DNA of 64,000 nt from Quillaja saponaria (lineage: Eukaryota; Streptophyta; Magnoliopsida; Fabales; Quillajaceae), in contig CM055617.1 in NCBI GenBank assembly GCA_029379385.1, positions 7,254,001-7,318,000 on the forward strand, given 5' to 3'. Position numbers and translations under genes: made by a program. This document shows, piece by piece, positions 14,001 through 26,900 of this stretch. Each line of letters opens with the position of its first letter. Within the stretch, counting starts at the first letter, position 1. The notes below the pieces were generated by a model. The model ran no database searches and was not told the origin of the DNA. It saw only the letters and a program-made list of their open reading frames with translations.

Positions 14001-14225
14001 TGGCCTGTGGTTGTGTTTCCGATCCAAGAAACCTCACAGCTGTATCCACCACCAGCTTCAACAGCCGACAAAATCCCCTTCGGATTTTTGATTCCGAAGC
14101 TATTAAGTCTCTGCTACTTCAAGATCCAGTTGTTCTATCAACTCAGACGGAGTTCAGTTCGGTGGGAACTCCGAAATCTGTGTATTCATCGGTGTATAGG
14201 TAGCTAGCTAGGGTTTGTATTAGCC
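11002..14225. other. AT-rich divergent intergenic region
   Basis: Separates the divergent HISN1 and NIPA-type genes. It is mostly very AT-rich sequence with a T-run at about 11137-11152. The part from about 11960 to 12560 has ends that resemble an inverted pair and may be an old MITE (see findings). The last about 240 bp (13985-14225) are less AT-rich and probably form the NIPA leader. No supported gene. Confidence 0.5.
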
Positions 14226-17200
14226 ATGGCGACCCATAGCTGGCGCGATACATACAAGGGCATGTCTTCCGACAACATCAAGGGTTTAGTTCTAGCTTTA
14301 TCGTCGAGTTTTTTTATTGGTGCTAGCTTCATTGTAAAGAAAAAGGGCTTGAAGAAGGCTGGCGCTTCTGGAGTCAGGGCAGGTACTGTTTTCTCAAAAT
14401 TTGGATGATTCTGGATTTGAGTATACAATTTAGCAAGTAATTTAGTAACTTGTGGTTGTATCTGGTGATGGTTAAGAAGATATGGGGAGCAATTTTATTT
14501 GTAATTTGTGATTTTTTCTGTTACTAGACCTGGGCATGGATTGTAGATGTTAGCACTGGATTTAGTTGAAGGAGCCTTGAACTGGATTTTATTTGTAATT
14601 GAGGTGCCATTTGTAACTTACTCTGGTCGTGAAGTAAGCTACTGTAATGGGTTAAGCAGCACTAAATAACAGTTGCTTGTTCAGGTCAAATTGAGAAGTT
14701 GGTTGCTTAAATTTGCACACAAGTGTTTTGGTATTTAATGTTACTCTATCAAGTTCATTATTGGGATCTGGCTTCAATGGATGTGAGGAAAGCATTGGAA
14801 GGAAATGATTTGTGGATTTTTTTTCTATTTTAATTGAATTGACTGATTTGCTGAAGTCTCAGCGTGGATGCGTTGCATGCATCCACTCTGATATGTCGCT
14901 TCGTATAATAAATTAGTTGAAAATATTATAAGTTGGTTGGGATGAATATTATATGATTCTAGTGCATGTTTATACTTGCATTCCTTAAATTTTGGTTTAC
15001 TACCTGTATGTACAGATGGTTCTCAACTGTAACTAATTGCCTCAATGTTTTATACCTCTCAGGAGTTGGAGGCTATTCTTACTTGTATGAGCCACTTTGG
15101 TGGGTGGGCATGATAACAAGTGAGTTAATATGATCCTTTTTTGTCATTGATTGATTTATTGAATTAATGTTGGATTTCTCTCTACTATATAGTTAGATAT
15201 GATTCACTCAAATAATCGTTATTGACATCATACTTTCTGCTTGATTTTTCTAGTTTTTTGTTACACATATTCCTCTTGCTGTCTAAGTATCTAACATGTA
15301 AGATTCACTAAGAACAGCATGAGCTCCTGCAACTCTAGGCACCTTATGGAGTTAGAAGAACAAAAGATCTTAGGGATTTTGGGTAGTTGAATATTTAAAG
15401 ATGCAACACAGGATATCTAGAACCAAAGAAGCAAGTCTTTGTACATTTCAATGTATCTGGATCACTGGAAACCTGCTCTGTTTGATTGTAAGGGGAATGA
15501 ATCAAAATGTCCTACAAACCAAAGGTTCAAGATTGGTCAATGCTTTTCACGAAAAAAAAGAAAGATTGTTCAATGCTATTCACAACACTTTCGAGCTTTT
15601 CTGGGCATTTCTTGATGAATTAAAGGCAGAGTGTGGTATAGCATTTGATTGATAACCGTGACGAAAGACTTTATAAGTTGGCTGATTATATAAACTTGCT
15701 ATATGCTTCAAATCTCAAGTGGATTAAGGACTTGGGAGAAGTGGTGCTGACGGGGACAGTGGAACTCTTGTATGTGCTTATTGTGGCTAAGTGGGGCAGG
15801 TTAAACGCTCACATACACACACAGTCTGCTAGTCATGTTTATATGTTTCTTTTCTTTTTCTACTTATGCAATATGGTACATTATGTTGTCAACATTTAGA
15901 GAGACAACAGCAACAACAACAACAACAAAACAAGCCGTAATCCCAAATCATTTGTTGATTTGGGTCAGCAACATGGATCCTCTCAAAATTAGTTGGTATC
16001 ATCCACTTGTTTTGAGAGAAGTCTAGCCTAATCCTTACTATAACTTGAATGCTTGACTCAAGTATAAAACTTTACCTTTCTCTTTGAAAGGTAATTAGAT
16101 AAATTTAATGCAGTATTTGAAGAACAAATTCTGTAGTCCCATTATTATGTTGGGGCTGGCTTCCTAACTTCCTTTCGGTTTATTAGAATTTTGCTTAGTA
16201 TTACTAGGTGACACTCATTGAAATATTTAGAACAGGTAGAAATATAACGAATAATGTGAATAATGATGTGAGATGTATATATTATTTTACTTTTCAAGTC
16301 TAATGCTTCTATTTGTCAAGCGTGCCCCCTTGTCACCTTCTCTTGATGCCACTTTAGAAAATTCTGTTTGTTAAATGGATGATGCAGCTAAAAAGTAGAT
16401 CTATATAATAACTGTAGGTTAAAATTGACAATTCCTAGCATACTGCAATTTCTGTATAAATCTGAAATAAGTTGATCTGAAGTTCCTTGTATTTTAATAT
16501 TCCAAGAAAAGTCAAAAGTATATTCTTATGGGCAATTGCCATTTCAACAGTGATTGTAGGAGAAATTGCCAATTTTGCGGCTTACGCATTTGCTCCAGCT
16601 ATACTGGTCACTCCTCTTGGTGCTCTCAGCATTATTATCAGGCATGATAAAAATAAGCCTCATATTTAAATTTGGTTCTTCTGGTGATGAATGCTCATTA
16701 TGATGTTGTCTTGCAGTGCTGCACTTGCACATATTATTTTACGGGAGAGGCTACATCTTTTTGGAATTCTTGGTTGTGTTCTATGTGTTGTGGGCTCTAC
16801 AACAATTGTTCTACATGCACCTCAAGAACGTGAGATTGAATCAGTGAAAGAAGTTTGGGACCTTGCTATGGACCCAGGTAGTATACTTTTATCATTGCAT
16901 GGATATTCATCTCCCTTCATAAAAAATACTAATTTTCATCTATGAACTGAGAGGTCGAGATCTCTTTCTTTGGCAGCTTTTCTCTTTTATGCTGCTTTGG
17001 TCATGACAACTGTATTCATTCTCATCTTCCATTTTATTCCACAATATGGCCAGACACACATAATGGTCTACATTGGTGTTTGCTCCCTTGTAGGATCTTT
17101 GTCAGTATGTACCCATATCTGGTTGCTTTGACTTTCTAGTTGTTTGGTGTTTTCATTTAGTCTAAGGGTGTCCTTTTTTGACAGGTTATGAGCGTTAAAG

Positions 17201-19906
17201 CACTTGGAATTGCCTTGAAATTAACTCTCTCGGGAATGAATCAGCTAGTTTATCCCCAAACTTGGATATTCACTCTAGTCGTAATTACTTGTGTGCTTAC
17301 CCAAATGAATTACTTAAATAAGGTAATGACCGATTCCCTCTTGAGCTTGTAGGTCTCATAATTCCAATTTGCATCTTCATAACCACCTTAAAGTACTTGG
17401 ACATCCATGAAAAGTGGTTTTGGGGGGGGGGGGGGGGGGGGGGGGTCATTGTATATCAAACTTATGCCTTCTCTTGAATGCTTTCAAACACTGTATATAT
17501 TTTTTCCTTGCTAGGGAGGTTAGAAGATAAATGGTCAGACAGTTAATTGTTTGGTATGGCCTATATATGTATATGTTTCTTAAACTACATAAGCAATTCT
17601 TATGGAACTTCTATGGACAATTTTGAAGTATACTTTTAAGTGCCTTACAACCTTTTCTCCACTTGGCTAAGGACCCGTCTGTTTGCCTTTTAATGCATTT
17701 GAGAAAACACTTGAGATAAGGTAACCCTTAGTAATCCCAATATTTAAATGTTAATAACATTGAATCTCAATTAGGTAACCCTTAGTACATAGGAATGGTG
17801 TAACAGTATATCTGAGTATATTGAAATGGACAAAATGGTGTATCACTATATTAGAGTGATAACATAATATGTATCACCTCAAAAATGAAATAGTGGGTTT
17901 CCAAAGTGAGGGTCTGTGATATGTAGAATCAGAAGGAGTATGAGGTTTTGTGAATTCCTGACAACTGCTATTTTGATCGATACATGGTTGCAACTAGCAA
18001 GATTGTCCCGCCCCAAAAGTGAATGATACATTGCAACTTTGCACAATTTCTAGTTATAACAACAAAATATTGCTGAAACCTGCCATCTTCTACAACATAG
18101 TTGAATAAAAAGAGGATGAGAAATTAAAAAAATCATGATGCGCTAGAAAGATGGAGGGACGAGAATCATGAGGTGCCAATAAAGGTTCAAATGTCTTGCA
18201 GAAAGGCACTTACCCTTAAAGAGAATGTCCGTGAACACTGATGGTTTAGTGCAACAGATGGGAGTATATATTGTTATGGATATGGAGAAGCTTTGTCTGC
18301 TTATTTAGCGTTGTCAGGATCAGGACCTCCCAAAGGTTGATTGCCTGGGACCCATTTGGTTGGGCGAGTTTCATGTCTGATCTTGCTAGAAGCATATGAA
18401 GGGAGGGGTGAAGCTAATGTAAGAACAAGTTCATTTGATCTTGAAAGTTTCACCTTGGAACTCATCTATGAATGGACAGTGGCTGTATTTATCTTTGCTG
18501 AAGAAATTAGATTTGGTATGTGTTGCATTGGTGCCATCATTATTATCATTGCTGCAGTAGAGCTACCAATGTAATTCTGTTACAAGTGCCAGTATTCTAT
18601 ATCTGCAAGTTGCCACCTGTTTCCTTTCTTGCACTGTGTTTTCTGTGTTGTTTGGTGGGCTATGTTTATTGCTAATTTTTTCTTTACCTTTTTTAATATG
18701 CAGGCACTGGACACTTTTAACACAGCAGTTGTATCTCCCATATACTATGTTATGTTCACTTCGCTAACCATTTTGGCTAGTGTTATCATGTTTAAGGTAA
18801 ACCTTTTGCTGACTGATAGTATCAGAACCCTCTGAGTTGTTTTACTATGTTCTGCTAGGTTGACTATGTTAACTTCACAGTCTTGACGACCATCAGTTTT
18901 TATTCAGGGAAAGCCTACTGAATTTGTGTTGAACCTTAACCTTAACCATATCTATAGCTTATTGTGTTTTCCTTTGTTTTCTTTGAATACCATATTGTTT
19001 ATAAGCACTATCTGGTTATAACTCTTTACAAGCATATGGTGGTTGATATGGTGTAGGCTCGGAGAATTTAGATGTCGAATCTATCTCTTCGTAAATATTT
19101 GTAACTTCTCCATATTATCAATTGCATTTTAATCTATATTTTGTCCACGGGAAAAAACTTATTCAGTGTTTCATAGATTTTAACTGATATATCAAATACT
19201 TATCTTGTCATAGATAAATGATTGGATTCAGTAGGATATTACCTCTTGTGGAAATGAATGGGGATGTGAATGTTCTTGTTGTCCCTCCCTTCCGGAGAAC
19301 TACAACTCAAGAGATGTAACAATTAATTCATGTTCTTTTCCTTTTTTCTTTTTTACTATCTTCTTTCTAGCATTGTAGTATCTATAAACTGATCAGTGAT
19401 ATATTTGTTTTGAATGACATGTCCCGTGTTTAATTGAGTTTTTTGTCTCCTTAGTATTTTCAAAGTTTAGTTGATTTTTAGTAAACCTCTTGGCTTTGAT
19501 ATCAGGACTGGGATAGGCAGAGTCCAACACAAGTTGTCACAGAGATGTGTGGGTTTGTGACGATACTTTCAGGAACTTTTCTTCTTCATAAAACAAAGGA
19601 TATGGCTGATGGTATGCTCTTATTGTTCTTCTGAGCCCTTTATTATGAAACTACAATTAGGTTGTCTACAGGGTAGTAGGAACTCCTTGACATGATTCCA
19701 GATTATAGTCCTCTCTCTCACGCACACGCACACGCACACGCACATCTGGCTAGAACCCTTGGAAATCTGGACCTTGGATTAATGTCATCTGGTCATTCGC
19801 AGGTTTGCAAACAATTTCACGAAATTCTAAGCACTCAGAAGAGGATGGTTTTGGTGATTCTGATGGCATCCCTCTTAGACGGCAGGATACCTTGAGAACA
19901 ACGTGA
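14226..19906 (+). CDS. NIPA-type magnesium transporter
   Basis: Member of the NIPA/DUF803 membrane family, annotated in plants as probable Mg2+ transporters of endomembranes or plasma membrane. Nine exons: 14226-14382, 15063-15119, 16551-16641, 16717-16877, 16977-17104, 17185-17322, 18704-18796, 19506-19611 and 19803-19906, giving 344 residues, the usual length. About nine hydrophobic helices are visible: [18 protein letters not shown], the [19 protein letters not shown] segment, [112 protein letters not shown] and [15 protein letters not shown]. The C-terminal tail is hydrophilic ([22 protein letters not shown]). Intron 3 (16642-16716) starts with GC instead of GT; the others are GT-AG. The last exon is used in the frame ending at TGA 19904-19906, not the frame of a longer overlapping ORF. 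Transport specificity is family inference. Confidence 0.93.
15909..15980. repeat. ACA-repeat plus hairpin in NIPA intron 2
   Basis: A (CAA)n tract (15909-15928) runs into a perfect 9-bp stem, CCCAAATCA at 15942-15950 and TGATTTGGG at 15956-15964, then CAGCAACATGGATCC. The arrangement resembles a widespread plant repeat tail (ACA-rich, then a short hairpin, then an ACATGGATC motif). Class uncertain. Confidence 0.4.
17422..17445 (+). repeat. Uninterrupted run of 24 G residues
   Basis: Poly-G tract in intron 6 of the NIPA-type gene, about 100 bp after the exon 6 donor. The length is probably unreliable in any sequence read. Confidence 0.9.
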
Positions 19907-22371
19907 TACGTCTTTATATCGTCTCTGCCACTCGCACAAACTTGCATGCATTTCTGGGGAGGGACCGTACTGACGTCAACTTGAATTTTGTGGAAGTATT
20001 TCCTACCCCACGATATTCTTATCTGATACAGTTAAGAGGTGGAAGGTGAATTTTTCTTCTCATTCTTCTATTGGCACCATTGTCGTTGTGCTTTCACCTG
20101 TGTCCCTGTATACCTTTCCACACTCCATACAGAAAAAGATAATTGTCAATGTAATCTTGTGCACACCAGTTAAATATAGTGTATCTCAGCTTAGTTTTGC
20201 CAATGTTAAAAGTTTTCTCTCCAAAAGTTGAATGGAGAGGGCTTGTTCTGACTATCAAAATACACAATCAAGGTTGTCAATTTGACGTTTCGGTTTCTGC
20301 TCATAAACACAGGATCTGAGTCAGTTGTAATCTTCTTTCGGTATTGAGCTAAGATCACTTGATTTTAGTGGCTATTTCGACCCCTCTGCCCCTGTTTTTA
20401 TGAAGTTTTCTCACGAATTTGCTTCTTGTGGAAATCTCATGGCACTTACCTGCTCAATCTTGTAGATAAGGGCAATTGCATTTGGTGCTTCCATTCCAGA
20501 GAAAAAGAAAAATAATATTCTGAGTACTATTCTGATTAAAATTAAAAGAAAAATAGTAAAACATTCAAATCTCATATATTTCAGAGAAATTTGACAGATC
20601 TCTCTTCTAACTTTAGAACTTACAATTATTACAGCAGAATAATTGTGTTTTTTTTTTTTAAATTTCACTTATCTTACTGCTACTTGAATTTCAAACTTTA
20701 TTCTCATTTTTCTTCAAATTAATTAAACTAGTTGAAAATGTTAAGATTGTATAAATTAAAAAATTTATAATATTTATTATGATAATTGACTGTTTTAATA
20801 TTATTTAATACATAAATTATTATTTTTCTATTAAAAAAAATTAAAATTATTACAACTTATAAGCATTTGAATGCTATCTTTCCAAAAATCCTAAAAAAAT
20901 TTGTTCCAGACAGACAGAGGTGAGTGGAAGAATCATTGTCCCCAGATCTTAGCCAGCGCGGACAAATGCTATCCATTCACAGCAATGACCAAATCCGCAC
21001 TTACAACCCTTATGATTGGAGCACGTGAAGCGCGTGATACCTTTTCTAATTTATATGTCCTATTTTCTAGTCAATGTGGTCCTACAAATTTATTCAATAA
21101 GCCAATCAAATTTATTGTATTACTATATCTCCGTGACCACCACCACCATTATTTTATTTTTTTGGTAAGAAGTGACCATCACCATTGAACATAACATATT
21201 TATACTTTGGTTGGATATTCATTCAAATTTACTTTTTACTTTGATACGTTGCATTAACTAAATTTAGATTATAGTTTTGTTATAGCTATCAATCTATAGA
21301 TAAATAAGATTAAAAGATTATGAATATAAGATAAGCCAAATTCGATATATGTATCGATTTAGAATATGTCAAATTTTGATTAGACTAGATTTAATAAATT
21401 TGAATTGTATTGCCTACGGGTCGGGTCAAGCTATACCCAATCAATCATATCATCCCTACCGCTCCTTAATTCTTTTAGTGAAATTGTATGCTTTTTTGCA
21501 GATTAGTGGGAGAAAAGCTATTGTCTAGGAATATCGAAGAGATAAATATAATAATTAGGTCAATATTCTAGGTACAATTCCCTTTTCTAGCTATATATTA
21601 AAGTAAAATTTTCTTATAAAAAGATTTGAGCTTTGCCTATTAATAACCAAAACTATAGCATTGGATTCGTACACTTCAAACATATTTGTGTATATAAAAC
21701 TATTTTACCTTCTTACCCAAAACAAGAAAAGAAAAAAAGAAAGAAGGGTGGTGGAAGGAAAAACCCTCCTGACATATTGTGTAATTATTTCTGGATAAAT
21801 TAAAAAAAAAACATATAGAATATTGCTTAGTTTTTAATCTTTGTCCTACCCTCTCTTTGCTAAAATGCAGGTGTTGGAATTTAAATATTGCGCAACTTCT
21901 TCCACTAAATTCTCATATAAGAGAGAAAAAATACCAATAGACAATGTGCATGCATAAGGTAAGCAAAATATCATACACAATAATAACAAAGTTCTCAAGT
22001 TTTATTTACCAAAGAGAAGTTTTCTTTTTTAAAAAAATCTTGAAAAATCTTTAAAATTTCTCTTAATTTCTTTTTATTGTTCTTCCATTTTGTCATACCA
22101 ACAAATCAAATAAAAATAACTTGACATAAATATCCTCCTATACAAACTCTCTCTGCCTGATACCTTTTCAGTCCCTTTGGACCAAACTAACAAATTACAT
22201 TGCAGACTCATGCAAATTCAATCTAGAAAAATCAGTCACCTCCTCCCTAGATTAATAAAATAAACACACAACTAGTCAACTAGAATAACAACTAGCAACT
22301 TCAATTCTCATGGCCATCCATGAATTTTTCAACTTCTAAACTGCAAATAACAAAGTACCCAATAAAGTATA
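19907..22371. other. 3' flanks of convergent NIPA-type and TCP genes
   Basis: The first about 300 bp are probably the NIPA 3' UTR; the stretch just below 22372 is the TCP 3' UTR. Between them is AT-rich DNA with no recognisable gene. A slightly GC-richer patch near 20920-21030 has only a short unsupported ORF. Confidence 0.5.
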
Positions 22372-23956
22372 TTACTGAGAACTATTTGGGTCTTCATCTC
22401 CACTATCATTACCTTGAGTTTGGTGGTGGTGTTGTTGTTGATGATGATGCTCTAATGGCTGATTTTGCTGCTCAGAATTCATATTCAACCCACTTCTAGA
22501 ATTATAAGCATTTAGAGCTGCCAACATACCCAAATTTGACTCAGACATTCCTAACCCAAGATGTTGAGATGGTTGCTGCTGCATTAACATGGAACCCAAT
22601 TGCAGTGGACTAGCTCGGTCACCTTGATATTCAAGATTACCCGCAAGATTGAATCTGGGCATGAATTGTAGTGGCGCTTGTAATGCGTTTACTGCAGGAG
22701 AAGCTGTGGCGAATGGCCACATCTGGGCCTGAGCTTGAGCTTCGGATGGACCAGACCCAGAAGTAGCGGTGGCAGCTTCCAGCTGATACCGGTAGCATCC
22801 AAAATGTGTTACCGGCACCACTAGCTGGAGCTGGTGCCACCGCCCACATAGCGGGGCCGGGTAGTATATTTGAAGGCCGAAGTAGACTTGAAGATCCTCC
22901 AGTTTCTTGTTGCTTTTGCAATTGTAAGTTACTTTTGAATGCCTTGGGTGAACCTCCACTACCAGCACCCCTTTCATTTTGTGATTGATTGTCATCTTTA
23001 AATAGATCTTCTCTGAAACGTTTTCTCATATAGTTATCGGTCGATTCACCACCACCACTCTCTCCGCCCCCTCCGCCACTCGGAAGAGTTTCCGCTATTT
23101 GATCTGCCGTCATGAGATGTTGTTGATGTTGATGTTGTTGATGCTGCTGATGGTGGTGATGATGGAACCCTAACAAAGCCGTATGAGGAAAATTTTCTTC
23201 ATAGTGAGGATGATGAGCTAGAGCCAAAGCTCCATGAAATGTATGAGGAGCTGATTTTGACGGCGGAGCTGAGAGTGTAGACCCACTACTACGAAGAGAA
23301 ACATTAAGAGTGGAGAAATTCGCCGGAATTGTACCAGTTCCGGTGGCAGCTATAATTGCCGGCTCCGCCTGCTGTAATAGCCATTCAATTGTTTCACCAT
23401 CAGATTTATGACCCAATTCTCTGGTTAACTGAAAAACCCTGGCTGCACAAGTGGCCGGCATTCGGATTCTCCGACCACGACCGTCAACCTTGGTGTGCCG
23501 GTCCTTGGTAGATCGCTTAGCTGGGTTAGTCGTCGTTGTGGTTGTCGAGATTGATAATTCTTGTTGAATTTGAGCTTTCTTAGCGGAATCCACCATGGGT
23601 CCGGATCGAGTAGATGGGTGGGTTTCAGATCTGGTGGCGATGGCAAGAGAAGCATCGATGAGATGAGGTGGAGCGGTGGAAGATTGAGAAACAGAAGTTG
23701 AAGAAGAATTAGAGGAAGAAGTTGAAGAAGAGTTGCCAGCACCACCAGTGTTTACACCATGAGTTAACCCAGCTTGGATAGAGATGGAGCCCATGATGAA
23801 GGGTCCTCCAACTCCTGTTGATGATGATGATGGTGTTCTGCCATCAAAAGGGACCACAAGCTGTGAAGAAGGTAACTGTTTTTGTTGTTGTTGTTGATGG
23901 TGGTGGTGGGGGTGAGTGGTGGAATTCTTCTTGTTTTGCAAATCTGATAATTCCAT
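22372..23956 (-). CDS. Class I TCP transcription factor (TCP14-like), C-terminal frame break
   Basis: Plant nuclear DNA-binding protein that regulates growth and cell proliferation. Single coding exon, ATG at 23956, stop at 22372-22374, about 527 residues. The TCP domain lies at residues about 147-202: basic part [17 protein letters not shown], then [20 protein letters not shown] and the helix [12 protein letters not shown]. The short basic region marks class I (PCF type). Low-complexity tracts surround it: His/Gln near 15-27, Ser/Thr near 75-95 and His/Gln near 265-285. The motif [14 protein letters not shown] and the Gln/His-rich C-terminus fit the TCP14 group. Anomaly: the first frame runs past [11 protein letters not shown] and then needs a +1 shift at about 22775-22782 to continue as [20 protein letters not shown] to the natural C-terminus. 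It is likely a sequence error or a very recent mutation, since the downstream 130 codons remain open and family-like. Confidence 0.92.
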
Positions 23957-26900
23957 CAGGTGGGGAAGGTTTGAGATTTTTTTTTTTTAAAAGAAAGAAA
24001 AAAAAAATCTCTTTCTTTGGGTTTCAAATATGATTGATCAACCCCATAATTTGCTCTCTTGAGTCACCCTTACTCTTTCTTTTTTAGAGAGAGAAAGATG
24101 GGGAGGTAGAGAGAGAAGGAGGAAAAAGTTTTGAAATTTTTGCAGGGTTTTGGACCAAGGAGAGACTACAAGTTTGTGGGGTTCTTCCTTTGTGAGTCAC
24201 AAGGTGAGTAGGTCTAAAACTCAAGAGAGAGAAAGAAAGAAACCACTCGTGGAGTCTTGTAAAAAGGAAAAATAAAATTGGCCTTTGTACACACAAATAT
24301 GCCTGGTGGAATATGGCAGATATAAGTTTAGATCCACTTGTGTTTGTAAAAGTCTCTCTGGGTATTCTCTTTTGTGGTATCAGAAAGTCAATATTGTCCT
24401 CTCTTCATTAGTAAAGTAGGTCTCATTTTGAGGGTAATATTGTCTATTTTCTCCTCTCACTCCTCCACATTAAAAAACCCTAAGTGCCCAGAACAATTTT
24501 TTTTTTTTCTTTTTTTACATTCTATCTCTCTGTGTGAACTCTGAATCAGTGATGCAGATCCTATGCAGGAAATAATACTTTTGTGGGTCTATCTCAAGGC
24601 CTCTGCTAACACTAGATCAGAACTAAGGTAATTCTATTTTAGATTCATCACCTGGTTAAGTGGTCTTTTTTTTTTGAAGTTAAGAGTTGGGGAAGAAAGT
24701 GGCTTGATGGTAAAATGCATGATTCCAGGGAAGCAAGCAGCTAGACAGCACAGCCGCACAGGTAAGCATAAGATAAAAAGTATCTAATACAGTATGACAA
24801 CTCAACCCCACACTGTTTTTTTGTTTGTTTTTTATTAAATAATATAATTCTTTTCTTTGTTGGTCAATTTGGAGCACCCCTGCTTTTTAATAAGTGGAAG
24901 CCTTGAAAAGACAATTTCAACCCTCATTAGGTGATAGATCATGTCTAAACAATAGGATTAACAAATGAGGCAAAAGGTTCTAAAAATTGTAGTCTTCAAA
25001 AATCAAATACAATCTGGAAAATAGCTGTGAGAGACAGAAGGAAGTGAGTTTAGATTCTGTATTTCTTTTAGTATAGTAAATCTTATTAGGTAGTACTTTG
25101 TGTAATTTTAAGGTTCGTTATTGAGAGCTAGATGGGAAATCTAGTCTCGTCATAATTTTAGTGTGTATTTAAGAGTCTAAAGATATAGGTTTATGACCAT
25201 GATCTGAAAAAAAGTGTTAATTAGAAAAAATATATTTTTAGTGTGTTTGAGTTTTCTACAAAATAAGTTGATGGAAGAACAAAAAGGAAAAAAATACTAA
25301 AAGATAAAGGGCATACAAGAAAAGAAAAAAAAATAAAAGAGAAGTGGGACCGTGTTCGTGGCAGAGACGTATGAGACTCGGCGACCCAAACGGGACGCAG
25401 TGTGACCAAGGGTTGATTTTTTAGAATGGTTGTTGACCACCATTTGTGAAAATGATTTTACCACAAAGGAATTCTGTTTTTGAGTTGTAAATAATTTAAA
25501 ATAAAATTATATTATATTTACAATTATGAATTGGAATTTGAATAATTTATTATCTAATTTGATATTTAACAAATAATTCGATGTAGTGGTCAAAATAATA
25601 ATTTTTATTAAAAAATAAAACAAACTATATTTCTTTTTATCAAATAGCTCTTAAAATTTTGAATAATCAAAATTTTTAAAATTTCAAAAATCATTTATAT
25701 TTGAATAAATATTAAAATTCGAGCTGTGGAATACAATAACTCGAAAATATTTGATTCAAATTTCAAAATATTCCTTTTGTATATGCAATTTAGCTAGTGG
25801 GATGGATTCCACTTGTGCAGAGCTTGCATGTGAAAAGCAATTTATAGATGGTAATTTGATTCATATACAACTCACTCAATTCAATTAAGTTTGAAATTTG
25901 AAATTAATTGAGATCTGTTATATGAATAATTATACTCAATTCGTATCAATTAATATATCATGTTTAGTGATATCTAAAAAAATCATATTCAAATTGATTG
26001 ATAAGAAAATTTTAAAAATCAAATAGAAAAGGCTAAGAATATATAGAATACAAGCCTAATTCAAATCATGTTAGGTCATATTATTAGATTTTGTCTATTT
26101 CTTATTGGGTCAACATCAGATTAAAAGTAAGATATAAATCTAATATGTTCTATTATCATCCTTAAAGCAATCCCTCCCCCTTGAGAAATAGGACATTCCT
26201 TTTGAATTTCACAAAAGTTACATATTGTGAATCAAGCATGACTAGTGGGCAATGGAAGCATATCCTTTCTTCATTTTATTTTATTTTTCTCTTGGTGGTC
26301 TTTTGCACACAATGATTCTTCTCAAAGGTGTTATCACAAAAAGGGAGACATGTACTACACTAGGGTTATCATCCAATTTCTGCCATATATGTTAAAAAAA
26401 ATAAAAAATAAATAAAAAAGAAAAGAAAGGGATAGATGAAATTCTTTCCCTTTTCCTTTTTCTATTTCCTTTTTTCACAAGATAATAAAGTAGTGTCAAA
26501 GTCCACTAATGGCCTAGTAGATAAAACTACTTTTTCCTTCTTGTCTTTGTAAAAGAATGTTTGGCAAATTGAAAAGCACATGCTGATTTTATTTATTAAT
26601 TAATTCAACCTTAATTACATCTTTTTATTATTATTATTTACTATCCCTAAACCAATACTTCCCTAATTAATAATGGATCAGACAGAGCATGTTAGCAAAA
26701 AATAAAAAATAAGATGGAGCAAAACCTATTTCCAATTTGCAGAAAAAGACAAAGTCTATAGTATAATTTAAATACAGCTCAGTAGTTGGGGTTGAATTGT
26801 ACAATTTTGTCCACCCAAATGTTCTGGTTGGAAAACATAAAAAACTTTCTTATGGCTGTTTCTATAATTTTTCATTTTTCTTAAATTTGAAGCCAACAAT

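Noticed and set aside
15401..16026. Run of three plus-strand ORFs in NIPA intron 2
   Set aside because: No domain recognised; they overlap the CAA-hairpin repeat and lie between well-defined NIPA exons.
19692..19895. Plus-strand ORF with an Ala-His repeat near the end of the NIPA-type gene
   Set aside because: The Ala-His part is a (CACACG)n-like microsatellite in intron 8; the real last exon starts at 19803 in another frame.
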